Source: JAJXXT01 sp963764465 (lineage in GTDB: Bacteria; Pseudomonadota; Alphaproteobacteria; Acetobacterales; Acetobacteraceae). From it: a DNA stretch of 64,000 nucleotides. The stretch is taken from the NCBI GenBank assembly GCA_963764465.1, contig CAVXSO010000006.1, forward strand, positions 186,001-250,000, read 5' to 3'. The position numbers and the translations under genes are program-made. Below, one piece after another: positions 43,595 through 55,464 of this stretch. Numbering within the stretch: the first letter of the stretch is position 1; every line of letters starts with the position of its first letter. Below the pieces are notes generated by a model, which worked only from the letters and a program-made list of their open reading frames with translations, ran no database searches and was not told the origin of the DNA.

Positions 43595-45256
43595 ATGAGC
43601 GGCACCGAAGCCTTCCTCGCGTCGCGCGACATGCTGTTGCGTCACCGTACCGACTACGACGCCGCCTGTCGCGAATTCCGCTGGCCGGAGCTGCCGGACT
43701 TCAACTGGGCGCTCGACTGGTTCGATGCCTACCTCGCCCAGGGCGAGCGCGGCGACCAGCCGGCCCTGGTCATCACCGGCGATGGTGCCGCCACGCGCAG
43801 CTTTCGCGAGTTGTCGCTGCGCTCGACCCAGGTGGCAAACGGGCTCGCGCGCCTGGGCATCGGCCATGGCGACCGCATCATGCTGATGCTCGGCAACGTC
43901 GCTCCGCTGTGGGAGGTGATGCTGTCGGCGATGAAACTGGGCGCCGTGCTGGTACCGGCGACGACGCTGTTGACCGAGGACGATCTGCGAGAGCGTGTTG
44001 CACGCGCACATGTCAAGGCCGTGATCGCGGCCGATGCCGCGCGCCTCGCCGCGGCACCGGAGGGCACGATCCGCATCGGCGTAGCCGGCGCCGGTGGCAC
44101 GCCCTATGAAACACTGCTGGATTCGCCAGCGGATTTCGTCCCCGCCCGTCGCGCCGTGGCGAGCGACCCGATGCTGCTCTATTTCACCTCCGGCACGACG
44201 TCGCGTCCGAAGCTGGTGCTGCACACGCACCGCTCCTATCCCGTGGGCCACCTCACGACGATGTACTGGCTCGGGCTGCAGCCCGGCGACCTGCACCTCA
44301 ACGTTTCCTCGCCTGGCTGGGCGAAGCACGCCTGGTGCTGCTTCTTCGCGCCGTGGAATGCAGGGGCTGCGATCTTCATCGCCAACCAGCCGCGCTTCAA
44401 CGCCCGAGACCTCCTGGAACGCATGACGCAGGCCGGCGTCACCACCTTCGCCGCTCCACCGACGGTCTGGCGGATGCTGATCCAGGAAGACCTGGCGCCG
44501 TTCAAGGGATCACTGCGCGAGCTTTGCGGCGCCGGCGAGCCGCTCAACCCCGAGGTCATCGAGCAGGTGGAACGTGCCTGGGGCATCACCATCCGCGACG
44601 GCTACGGCCAGACGGAAACGACCTGCCAGGTCGGCAACTCGCCGGGGCAGAAGGTGAAGGCGGGTTCGATGGGCAGGCCAATGCCGGGTTATCGCTTCCG
44701 CATCCTCGACGCCGAGGAGCGCGAAGCGGCGGAGGGGGCGCTCTGTATCCCGCTCGACAACCCGCCGGCCTCGCTCATGGTCGGCTACCAGGACGACGCC
44801 GGCAATATCGAGAAGCTGCAGGGCGAGGTCTATCGTACCGGCGATGTGGTGAGCCGCGACGCGGATGGCTACATCACCTATGTCGGGCGCGCCGACGATG
44901 TGTTCAAAGCTTCCGACTACCGCATCTCGCCGTTCGAGCTGGAGAGCGTGCTGATCGAGCATCCGGCGGTGGCGGAAGCCGCGGTTGTTCCGGCTCCGGA
45001 CGCGATGCGGCTCGCCGTGCCCAAGGCCTATATCGCACTCGTTCCTGGCCATGCGCCGGATGCGGCGACAGCGGCGGCGATCTTCGAGCACTGCCGTGCG
45101 CGGCTCGCCCCCTACAAGCGTGTCCGGCGCATCGAGTTCTTCGAGCTGCCGAAGACGATCTCGGGCAAGATCCGCCGTGTGGAGCTGCGCCAGCGCGAGG
45201 AGACACTGAGCCGAAACGGCGAGGTTGCACCAGGGGAATTCCGCGAAGGGACATGA
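43595..45256 (+). CDS. AMP-dependent acyl-CoA synthetase
   Basis: 553 residues, ANL superfamily. P-loop-like YFTSGTTSRPKLVLHTH (about residue 195), DGYGQTETTCQ adenylate motif, YRTGDVV and the hinge GRADDVFKASDYRISPFE, with the acetylation-type Lys in PKTISGKIRR. It activates a carboxylic acid to its CoA thioester, in this operon perhaps isovalerate, isobutyrate or another short branched acid. It lies between the valine and leucine genes with gaps of 10 and 7 bases. Confidence 0.88.
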   Translation: MSGTEAFLASRDMLLRHRTDYDAACREFRWPELPDFNWALDWFDAYLAQGERGDQPALVITGDGAATRSFRELSLRSTQVANGLARLGIGHGDRIMLMLGNVAPLWEVMLSAMKLGAVLVPATTLLTEDDLRERVARAHVKAVIAADAARLAAAPEGTIRIGVAGAGGTPYETLLDSPADFVPARRAVASDPMLLYFTSGTTSRPKLVLHTHRSYPVGHLTTMYWLGLQPGDLHLNVSSPGWAKHAWCCFFAPWNAGAAIFIANQPRFNARDLLERMTQAGVTTFAAPPTVWRMLIQEDLAPFKGSLRELCGAGEPLNPEVIEQVERAWGITIRDGYGQTETTCQVGNSPGQKVKAGSMGRPMPGYRFRILDAEEREAAEGALCIPLDNPPASLMVGYQDDAGNIEKLQGEVYRTGDVVSRDADGYITYVGRADDVFKASDYRISPFELESVLIEHPAVAEAAVVPAPDAMRLAVPKAYIALVPGHAPDAATAAAIFEHCRARLAPYKRVRRIEFFELPKTISGKIRRVELRQREETLSRNGEVAPGEFREGT

Positions 45257-45263
45257 CGCGCGC

Positions 45264-48034
<2,771 letters not shown>

Positions 48035-48036
48035 CG

Positions 48037-49974
48037 ATGTTCCGTTCGTTGCTCATCGCCAACCGTGGCGAGATCGCGTGCCGTGTCATCCGCACCGCGC
48101 GTGCGTTGGGTGTCCGCACGATCGCCGTCTATTCCGATGCCGATCGGGATTCGCTGCATGTGGCGATGGCGGACGTGGCGTATCGCATCGGCGAGGCGGC
48201 CCCGCGTGCGAGCTACCTGCGCATCGACGCGATCCTGGAGGCCGCGCGGGCGTCCGGCGCCGAGGCCATCCACCCCGGCTACGGCTTCCTCTCCGAGAAC
48301 GCAGCCTTCGCGGAGGCCTGTGCGGCCGCCGGCATTGTCTTCGTCGGCCCGCCCGCCGGCGCGATCCGTGCCATGGGTGACAAGGCCTCGGCCAAGGCGC
48401 TGATGCAGCGCGCCGGCGTACCGGTCGTGCCGGGCTACCATGGCGAGGATCAGGACCCAGGTGGCCTCGCGCGCGAAGCCGAAACGATTGGCTTCCCGCT
48501 GCTGATCAAGGCCTCGGCCGGTGGCGGCGGCAAGGGTATGCGCGTGGTGCGTGACTCAGAGGGCTTTGCCGCGGCCCTCGCGGGCGCGCAGGGCGAGGCT
48601 GCCTCCGCCTTCGGCGATTCCCGTGTCCTGCTCGAGCGTTATCTCGAAACGCCGCGCCACATCGAGATCCAGATCTTCGCCGACACGCGTGGGCGCTGCG
48701 TGAGCCTGTTCGAGCGCGACTGCTCCGTGCAGCGGCGCCACCAGAAAGTGCTGGAGGAGGCACCGGCACCGGGCATCGCGCCCGCGATGCGCGCCGCGAT
48801 GGGCGAGGCGGCCGTGGCGGCGGCACGCGCCGTTCGTTATGTCGGTGCCGGAACGGTTGAGTTCATCGCGGAAGCCGGCGCGTTTTTCTTCATGGAGATG
48901 AACACGCGGCTGCAGGTGGAGCACCCGGTCACCGAGGGTGTCACCGGGCTCGACCTGGTGGAATGGCAACTGCGCGTTGCCGCTGGCGAGGACCTGCCGG
49001 ATGCACCCGCCGCGCCGCGCGGGCATGCCATCGAGGCGCGGCTTTATGCCGAGGATCCCGCCAACAATTACCTCCCCTCGGTTGGGCGCATTCGCCATCT
49101 GGGTCTGCCGGATGGCGTGCGGGTCGAGACCGGGGCGCGCGGGGGTGACGCGGTCACGCCGGACTACGACCCGATGATCGCGAAGCTGATCGCGCAGGGC
49201 GAGGACCGCGCCGAGGCGCTGCGCCGGCTCGAGGCTGCCCTGGCGCGGACGGAGGTGGTGGGCGTGCGCACCAACGCGGGCCTTCTGCTGGCCACGGTCC
49301 GCCACGAGGAGTTCCGCGCCGGCGGCGTTGATACCGGCTTCCTCGGCCGCCATCCGGAGTTGCTTGCGGACAGCAGCGAGACCCCGCGCGATGCATGGCT
49401 CATCGCCGCCTTCGCGGTGCTTGCCGAGCCGGTGGAAGATGGCTCCCCTTGGTCCGCGCGCGACGCCTGGCGGCTCAACCTTCCGCCCGGTCGCAGCCTG
49501 GCGCTGCGGCATGGCGGCGAAACCGTCGTGATCGAGGCAGAACCCGCCGGCGATGCCTGGTGGGTGAGGCTCGCTGGTCAGCAACACAATCTGCGCGGCA
49601 CGCTCGGCGACGCCGCCGTGGCGCTCACCGCGGACGGCAGACGTCTGCGCGCCGGTTTGTTCCGCGAGGGGCCGCGGCTGGCGGTACTCCTCGACGGGCG
49701 CTGCCATGAGTTCGAGGTCGCCGACCGTCTCGCCGCGCCGGAAAGCGTGGGCGAAGCCGGCGGGCACATCGCCTCGCCGATCCCGGGCCGCGTTGCCCGC
49801 GTCCTGGTGTCGGTTGGCGACGCCGTCGCTCGCAGTGCTCCGGTGGTGGTGGTCGAGGCGATGAAAATGGAACTGACGCTGACCGCCGACCGCGACGGGA
49901 CGGTCACGCACATACGTTGCGCCGCCGGCGAGATGGTTGGGGAAGGGGTAGAGTTGGTGGAGATCGCGGACTGA
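48037..49974 (+). CDS. liuD: Methylcrotonyl-CoA carboxylase, biotin carboxylase/BCCP (alpha) subunit
   Basis: 645 residues. Biotin carboxylase domain (1-445; LIANRGEIACRVIRTARALG, ATP-grasp loop KASAGGGGKGMR, MNTRLQVEHPVTE), a BT linker, and a C-terminal biotinyl domain with the biotinylated Lys610 in EAMKME. The BC + BCCP arrangement fits MCC alpha and the adjacent beta subunit. The leucine steps after this (methylglutaconyl-CoA hydratase, HMG-CoA lyase) are not encoded in the operon. Confidence 0.93.
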   Translation: MFRSLLIANRGEIACRVIRTARALGVRTIAVYSDADRDSLHVAMADVAYRIGEAAPRASYLRIDAILEAARASGAEAIHPGYGFLSENAAFAEACAAAGIVFVGPPAGAIRAMGDKASAKALMQRAGVPVVPGYHGEDQDPGGLAREAETIGFPLLIKASAGGGGKGMRVVRDSEGFAAALAGAQGEAASAFGDSRVLLERYLETPRHIEIQIFADTRGRCVSLFERDCSVQRRHQKVLEEAPAPGIAPAMRAAMGEAAVAAARAVRYVGAGTVEFIAEAGAFFFMEMNTRLQVEHPVTEGVTGLDLVEWQLRVAAGEDLPDAPAAPRGHAIEARLYAEDPANNYLPSVGRIRHLGLPDGVRVETGARGGDAVTPDYDPMIAKLIAQGEDRAEALRRLEAALARTEVVGVRTNAGLLLATVRHEEFRAGGVDTGFLGRHPELLADSSETPRDAWLIAAFAVLAEPVEDGSPWSARDAWRLNLPPGRSLALRHGGETVVIEAEPAGDAWWVRLAGQQHNLRGTLGDAAVALTADGRRLRAGLFREGPRLAVLLDGRCHEFEVADRLAAPESVGEAGGHIASPIPGRVARVLVSVGDAVARSAPVVVVEAMKMELTLTADRDGTVTHIRCAAGEMVGEGVELVEIAD

Positions 49975-50102
49975 CGTTGGTGCACTGCGGCAGACAGAAT
50001 CTTTCCTGGCCGGGTGATGCGCCGCGCCTTCGCACGCGTTGTGCATCCCGGCCGCGACACCTCCCTGCGAAGTTGAGCCGGGCACAAAATCGTCCTGGAT
50101 TG

Positions 50103-50119
50103 GGACAGCGATACTGTCC
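50103..50119. promoter_or_regulatory. Palindromic candidate operator upstream of IOR
   Basis: GGACAG-CGATA-CTGTCC, a perfect 6-bp inverted repeat with a 5-base centre, lies 66 bases before the IOR start in a 210-base gap. A weak TTGAGC (50073-50078) with TGGATT 17 bases on lies just before it, so a bound regulator could block transcription start. The regulator is unknown. Confidence 0.4.
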
Positions 50120-50184
50120 TAACTTCGGCCCCAACGGCGCATAGTTCTGCGTAGGCGAGGCTGGAAGATCGGGGAGGCGGGTTC

Positions 50185-53100
50185 ATGAAGCACGCACAGG
50201 CGACGCTCGCGGACAAGTATCGCATCGAAAGCGAGCGCTTCTACGTCACCGGCACGCAGGCCCTGGTGCGCCTGCCGATGCTGCAACGCGCACTGGACCG
50301 TGCCGCGGGGCTGAACACGGGCGGCTTCGTCAGCGGCTATCGCGGTTCACCTCTGGGCCAGATTGATATCCAGATGTGGGCGGCGAAGGGCCCGCTCACG
50401 GAACACGATATCCGTTTCCAGCCTGGCGTGAACGAGGAACTGGCGGCTACCTCCGTCTGGGGCACGCAGCAGGTGACACTCTTCCCTGGTGCTACCGTCG
50501 ATGGCGTCTTTGCCTACTGGTACGGCAAGGGGCCAGGCGTCGATCGCTGCGGGGATGTCTTCAAGCACGCGAACTATGCCGGCACGTCACGGCATGGCGG
50601 TGTGTTGCTGATGGCGGGCGACGACCATTCCTGCAAATCCTCCACGATCCCGCACCAGAGCGAGCAGGCCTTCGTCGCCGCTGGCGCTCCGGTGCTGGTG
50701 CCCGCGGATGTGCGCGAACTGCTCGAACTCGGCCTGCACGGCTGGGCGATGTCGCGCTGGTCTGGCCGTTACGTCGGGTTCAAGACGGTCGCCGACGTGG
50801 TGGATTCATCCGCCAGCGTCGCCTTCGATCTCGACACGTTCCGCATTCGCCTGCCGGAAGGCCCGCACCCGGATGCCGGCATTCGCCTGCACGATCTGCC
50901 GCTGGAGCAGGAAGCGCGGGCCTTCGGCGTCGGTCTGCCGGCGGCGCAGGCCTACGCGCGGGCCAACGGGCTCGACCGCGTGGTGCGGCGGGACGAAGGC
51001 GCTCGTCTCGGCATCGTTACCATCGGCAAGTCCTACCACGACACGCGCCAGGCGCTGGCGGAGCTCGGCGAGCCGCGTGGCATCCGCCTGCTGAAGCTGG
51101 CATTGGCCTGGCCGCTCGATCCCGCGACGATCCGTGACTTCGCAGACGATCTCGACGAGATTCTCGTCATCGAGGAAAAGGCGCCGTTGATCGAGGCGCA
51201 GATCCGCGACATCCTTTACGGCCTTGCGAGGCGCCCGCGCGTGGTGGGCAAGACCGACGAAACCGGAGCCGTGCTGCTCAAGCGCGGTGGTGATCTTTCC
51301 TCCGCCGACATCGCCCGCGCCGCCGGGACGCGCCTTGCCCGTTTCGCGCCTACCGAGGCGATCTCGGCGCATCTCGCATTCCTCGAATCCCAAGCCCGGG
51401 CCAATGCCACGGTCGAAGTCCTGGCCACGCGGCGGCCATTCTATTGCAGCGGCTGCCCGCATAACACGTCGACCAGGGTGCCCGATGGTTCGCGCGCGCT
51501 CGCGGGCATCGGCTGCCACACGCTCGCGATGTGGATGGACCGCAACACCGACATGGTCAGCCAGATGGGCGGCGAGGGCATGGCCTGGGTCGGCCAGGCG
51601 CCGTTCACGGAGGAAAAACACGTCTTCGCCAATCTTGGCGACGGCACCTATTTCCACTCCGGCATGATGGCGATCCGTGCCGCCGTCAGCGCCGGCGTCA
51701 ACATCACCTACAAGCTGCTTTTCAACGACGCGGTGGCGATGACCGGCGGCCAGCACGTGGACGGGCCGCTGACGGTGCCCCAGATCACGCGCCAGGTCGC
51801 GGCCGAGAACGTCGTCGCCATCGCCGTGGTGACGGACGAGCCGGAGAAGCACGCGAAGGTCACGGATTTCGCGCCTGGCGTCACCGTGCATCATCGCCGC
51901 GAGCTCGAAGCCGTGGAAAAGCGCTTCCGCGACATGCCCGGCTGCACTGTGTTGATCTATGACCAGACCTGCGCCTCGGAGAAGCGCCGCCGGCGCAAGC
52001 GCGGCCAGTTCCCCGACCCGGACAAGCGAGCCTTCATCAACGCCGAGGTTTGCGAGGGATGCGGCGACTGCTCGCAGGTCTCCAACTGCATCTCGGTGGC
52101 ACCGCTCGAGACCACGCTCGGCACCAAGCGGCGGATCGACCAGTCCAGCTGCAACAAGGATTTCTCCTGCGTCGAGGGGTTCTGCCCGAGCTTCGTCACC
52201 GTGCACGGGGCGAAGCTGCGCAAGCGCAGCGCGGTGGCACCGGCGGAAGTTTCGCTGCCCGAACCGGTGCTCCCCTCGCTCGCCCAGCCCTACGATATTC
52301 TCGTCACCGGCATCGGCGGCACCGGCATCGTGACCATCGGCGCGCTGCTTGGCGTGGCGGCGCACCTCGACGGTGTTGCCGTGACCGTGCTCGACATGAT
52401 GGGCCTCGCACAGAAGGGCGGCAGCGTGTGGAGCCATGTGCGGCTTGCCGCCGACACCGCCGCGCTGCAGGGGCTGCGGGTTGGGCGGGCGCGCGCGGAC
52501 CTCCTGCTTGCTGCCGATCTCGTGACGGCGGCGGCCAAGGACACGCTCGCCGCGCTTCGCCCGGATGGCAGCCGTGTCGTGCTCAACACCAACGAGGCGC
52601 CGACGGGGGATTTCGTGATGGATACGAACACGAAATTTCCTGCCGCCCGGCTGCGCGCGGCGGTGGAGCGCGCATCCGGCACGCTCGATGCGCTCGATGC
52701 CACGGCGCTTTCCTCGGCCCTGCTGGGCGATGCGATCGGCGCCAATCTGCTGCTCCTGGGCTATGCTTGGCAGAAAGGCTTGGTGCCGCTCAGCCACGAC
52801 GCGCTGATGCGCGCGATCCAACTCAACGGCCAGGCCGTGGAGGCGAACAAGGCCGCCTTCCTCTGGGGCCGCATTGCCGCCGCCGATCCCGCGCGGGCCG
52901 CGAAGGAAGCTGGGCTGAAGCCGCCCGCTCAGGCGATGACGCTCGACGACATTGTTGCGGATCGTGCCATGCGGCTTGGCGCCTATGGCGGGCGCGGGCT
53001 GGTGAAACGCTTCCAGGCGCTGGTGGCAACGACGCGCGCGGCCGAAGCGCACGTCGCCCCGGGTTCCACCGCGCTGACGGAGGCCGTCGCGCGCAATTTC

Positions 53101-53595
53101 TACAAGCTTCTCGCGATCAAGGATGAGTGGGAGGTCGCGCGCCTTTACAGCGCGCCCGCGTTCCGCGCCGCGCTCGAGGCCCAGTTCGGCGAATGGAAGC
53201 AGCTCGAATTCCATCTCGCCCCGCCGCTCCTGGCGCCGCGCGACAAATCCACCGGGCATCTCGTGAAGCGCGGTTACGGTCCGTGGATGATGCGCGGCTT
53301 CCGCGTGCTTTCGGCGCTGCGCTTCCTGCGCGGCACGGCGCTCGACCCCTTCGCCCGCACCGAGGAACGGCGGGCGGAGCGGGCGCTGGTCGGACAATAC
53401 GAGGCGGATGTCGCGAGCCTGCTCGGTGGCCTCACCGCCGGAAATCTCGCGCGGGCGGTGGAGATCGCCGCCATCCCCGACGCCATCCGCGGCTACGGCC
53501 ACGTGAAGGAGAAGGCGATGCGCCAGGCCGCCGAGCGCCGTGCCCGGCTGCTGGATGCCTGGGCGAAACCCACCCTGGCCATGGCCGCGGAGTAG
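50185..53595 (+). CDS. Indolepyruvate ferredoxin oxidoreductase, fused alpha-beta form
   Basis: 1136 residues. Pyrimidine-binding domain first (TGGFVSGYRGSPLGQ), then the TPP domain (SGCPHNTSTRVPDGS; GDGTYFHSGMMA), a 4Fe-4S region (CEGCGDCSQVSNC, later SCNKDFSC and FCPS), a gamma-type domain (TGIGGTGIVTIGALLG, MGLAQKGGSVWSH) and a C-terminal region of the DUF6537 type. Oxidatively decarboxylates aryl- or branched-chain 2-oxo acids to acyl-CoA with ferredoxin. Its place next to the Leu/Val operon suggests branched-chain or aromatic 2-oxo acids as substrates. Start at ATG 50185 behind GGGAGGCGGG. Confidence 0.92.
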   Translation: MKHAQATLADKYRIESERFYVTGTQALVRLPMLQRALDRAAGLNTGGFVSGYRGSPLGQIDIQMWAAKGPLTEHDIRFQPGVNEELAATSVWGTQQVTLFPGATVDGVFAYWYGKGPGVDRCGDVFKHANYAGTSRHGGVLLMAGDDHSCKSSTIPHQSEQAFVAAGAPVLVPADVRELLELGLHGWAMSRWSGRYVGFKTVADVVDSSASVAFDLDTFRIRLPEGPHPDAGIRLHDLPLEQEARAFGVGLPAAQAYARANGLDRVVRRDEGARLGIVTIGKSYHDTRQALAELGEPRGIRLLKLALAWPLDPATIRDFADDLDEILVIEEKAPLIEAQIRDILYGLARRPRVVGKTDETGAVLLKRGGDLSSADIARAAGTRLARFAPTEAISAHLAFLESQARANATVEVLATRRPFYCSGCPHNTSTRVPDGSRALAGIGCHTLAMWMDRNTDMVSQMGGEGMAWVGQAPFTEEKHVFANLGDGTYFHSGMMAIRAAVSAGVNITYKLLFNDAVAMTGGQHVDGPLTVPQITRQVAAENVVAIAVVTDEPEKHAKVTDFAPGVTVHHRRELEAVEKRFRDMPGCTVLIYDQTCASEKRRRRKRGQFPDPDKRAFINAEVCEGCGDCSQVSNCISVAPLETTLGTKRRIDQSSCNKDFSCVEGFCPSFVTVHGAKLRKRSAVAPAEVSLPEPVLPSLAQPYDILVTGIGGTGIVTIGALLGVAAHLDGVAVTVLDMMGLAQKGGSVWSHVRLAADTAALQGLRVGRARADLLLAADLVTAAAKDTLAALRPDGSRVVLNTNEAPTGDFVMDTNTKFPAARLRAAVERASGTLDALDATALSSALLGDAIGANLLLLGYAWQKGLVPLSHDALMRAIQLNGQAVEANKAAFLWGRIAAADPARAAKEAGLKPPAQAMTLDDIVADRAMRLGAYGGRGLVKRFQALVATTRAAEAHVAPGSTALTEAVARNFYKLLAIKDEWEVARLYSAPAFRAALEAQFGEWKQLEFHLAPPLLAPRDKSTGHLVKRGYGPWMMRGFRVLSALRFLRGTALDPFARTEERRAERALVGQYEADVASLLGGLTAGNLARAVEIAAIPDAIRGYGHVKEKAMRQAAERRARLLDAWAKPTLAMAAE

Positions 53596-53627
53596 ACGCA
53601 ACGGCGCCGGCGTGGCATCCGCCGGGG

Positions 53628-54854
53628 ATGAGCACCATCCCGGAGATCCTCGCCGCCCTGCGTGCCGAGCAGCAGGAGTTCCTCGCCGCCCTCGTACGGA
53701 CGCCGTCGGACAACCCGCCCGGCGACTGCGCGCCGCATGCCGAAATGACGGCCGGCCTGCTCGCGCGCCTCGGTTTCACGGTCGAGCGCGACGTGGTGCC
53801 GCAGGACGCGTGCGAGGCGGTGGGCATGCGCAGTGCCACCAACCTCATCGTGCGCCACCGTTTCGGTCCCCAATCCTCTGGCAAGGGGCCGACCGTGGCG
53901 CTCAACGCGCATGGCGACGTGGTGCCGCCGGGTGAGGGATGGACCGCCGACCCTTACGGTGCGGAGATCCGCGACGGCTGGATGTACGGCCGTGGCGTCG
54001 CCGTCTCCAAGAGCGACATCGCCACCTATGCGTACGCGCTGCTCGCGCTGATCCGTTCCGGCGCCAATCTCGCGGGGACGGTGGAACTGCACGTCACCTA
54101 TGACGAGGAGAGCGGCGGCGAGATCGGCCCCGCGCGCCTGCTTGCCGAAGGCCTGTCAACGCCGGATCTCGCCATCGGCGCCGGATTTTCCTATGCCGTG
54201 ACGGAGGCCCATAACGGCTGCCTGCACTTGGAGGTCGAGGTGCGCGGGCGCTCGGCGCATGCCGCGCGACCGTGGACAGGCGTCGACGCCCTGGAAGCAG
54301 CGACCGCCATCCTCGCGAAACTCTATGATTGGCGGAAGGGATTGGCCGCGCGCGAATCCAGGACGCCGGGCATCGGCGCGCCGCAGCTCACAGTCGGGCT
54401 CATCGAGGGTGGCATCAACACCAACGTGGTGCCGGACCGTGTCGTCTTTCGGCTCGACCGCCGTATCGTTCCGGAGGAGGCGCCGGAAGCCGTCGAGGCG
54501 GAGCTTCGCCAGGTGATCGGCGCCGTTCCAGTGGGTGAGGCGAAGGTCGCGGTCCGCCGCGTGCTGCTTGCCAGGCCGCTGGTGCCGGATATGCGTGCCC
54601 GGCGCCTCACGGACCTGCTCTGCGCCCATGCGGCGCGTGTACTGGGCACGGAGGTGAGGCCGCAGGGCGTGGCGCTCTACACCGACGCGCGGCATTACGC
54701 GGCGGCGGGCGTGCCCATCGTGCTCTACGGCGCCGGGCCGCGGACCATCGAGGAGGCGAACGCCCACCGCGCCGACGAGCGCGTGAAGCTCACGGACCTG
54801 TTCGCTGCCACCGAGGTCGTCGCCGCGACGCTTGCCGAGTTGCTCGCCGCTTGA
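53628..54854 (+). CDS. M20-family metallopeptidase (ArgE/DapE-like)
   Basis: 408 residues from ATG 53628. Di-zinc site: His and Asp in LNAHGDVVPPG, the Glu pair in DEESGGEIG, Asp in YTDARHY and C-terminal His in EANAHRADE. A lid/dimerisation domain lies between (VRGRSAHAARPWTGVDAL, GGINTNVVPDR). Deacylates an N-acyl amino acid or hydrolyses a dipeptide-like amide. It lies 32 bases after IOR and is probably in the same transcript. Confidence 0.88.
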   Translation: MSTIPEILAALRAEQQEFLAALVRTPSDNPPGDCAPHAEMTAGLLARLGFTVERDVVPQDACEAVGMRSATNLIVRHRFGPQSSGKGPTVALNAHGDVVPPGEGWTADPYGAEIRDGWMYGRGVAVSKSDIATYAYALLALIRSGANLAGTVELHVTYDEESGGEIGPARLLAEGLSTPDLAIGAGFSYAVTEAHNGCLHLEVEVRGRSAHAARPWTGVDALEAATAILAKLYDWRKGLAARESRTPGIGAPQLTVGLIEGGINTNVVPDRVVFRLDRRIVPEEAPEAVEAELRQVIGAVPVGEAKVAVRRVLLARPLVPDMRARRLTDLLCAHAARVLGTEVRPQGVALYTDARHYAAAGVPIVLYGAGPRTIEEANAHRADERVKLTDLFAATEVVAATLAELLAA

Positions 54855-54879
54855 CGGGTGGCTGAGCCATCACCATAAA
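54851..54879 (+). promoter_or_regulatory. Putative sigma-70 promoter of the FMN-reductase/MFS pair
   Basis: TTGACG (54851-54856, overlapping the M20 stop), 17-base spacer, CATAAA (54874-54879). A good AAGGAG ribosome-binding site follows before ATG 54904. Confidence 0.5.
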
Positions 54880-54903
54880 TCATTCGATATCGAAGGAGTT
54901 CCC

Positions 54904-55461
54904 ATGGCCAATCCCATTTCCGTCCTCGCCATCTCCGGCAGCCTGCGCAAGGGCAGCTTCAACACCGCGCTGCTGCGCGCGGCGCAGACGCTCGCACCCG
55001 CCGGTATGACCATCACCATCGCCGATATCTCGAAGCTGCCGTTCTATGACGGCGACGTGGAATCCAGCACCGGCATCCCGGCCGTGGCCGAGGACCTGCG
55101 CGCCAGGATCCGGGCCGCGGACGCGGTGCTGATCGCGACGCCGGAATACAACGGCTCGTTCAGCGGCGTGCTGAAGAACGCGATCGACTGGGCCTCCCGT
55201 TCGCCGCATCAGGCGTTTGCCGCGAAGCCGGTCGCGATCATGGGTGCGAGCGGCGGCGCACTTGGCACCGTGCGCTCGCAGCTGCATCTGCGCGACGTGC
55301 TCACGATGCTGGACGCACGCATGGTCAACGCGCCGCAGGTTTTCGTCGCGGCGGCGCAGAACAAGATCGAGGACGGGGTGCTGAAGGACGAGCCCGCGCT
55401 CGGCTTCATCAAGACGCTGCTGGAGAATCTCGCCACCTGGGTGGAGAAGCTGCGGGCGTGA
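54904..55461 (+). CDS. NADPH-dependent FMN reductase (flavodoxin-like)
   Basis: 185 residues. Flavodoxin-like FMN_red domain: FMN phosphate loop ISGSLRKGSFNTALL (about 9-23), TPEYNGSFSGVLKNAIDWASR (about 80-100) and MGASGGALGTVRSQ. Reduces FMN, quinones, azo dyes or chromate with NAD(P)H. Start fixed by AAGGAG 7 bases before ATG. Three bases separate it from the MFS gene. Confidence 0.9.
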   Translation: MANPISVLAISGSLRKGSFNTALLRAAQTLAPAGMTITIADISKLPFYDGDVESSTGIPAVAEDLRARIRAADAVLIATPEYNGSFSGVLKNAIDWASRSPHQAFAAKPVAIMGASGGALGTVRSQLHLRDVLTMLDARMVNAPQVFVAAAQNKIEDGVLKDEPALGFIKTLLENLATWVEKLRA

Positions 55462-55464
55462 CCG

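Noticed and set aside
50806..53601. Long open frame (931 codons) on the minus strand opposite the IOR gene
   Set aside because: His/Arg-rich composition without any recognisable domain; it is the GC-rich antisense shadow of a gene with clear motifs.
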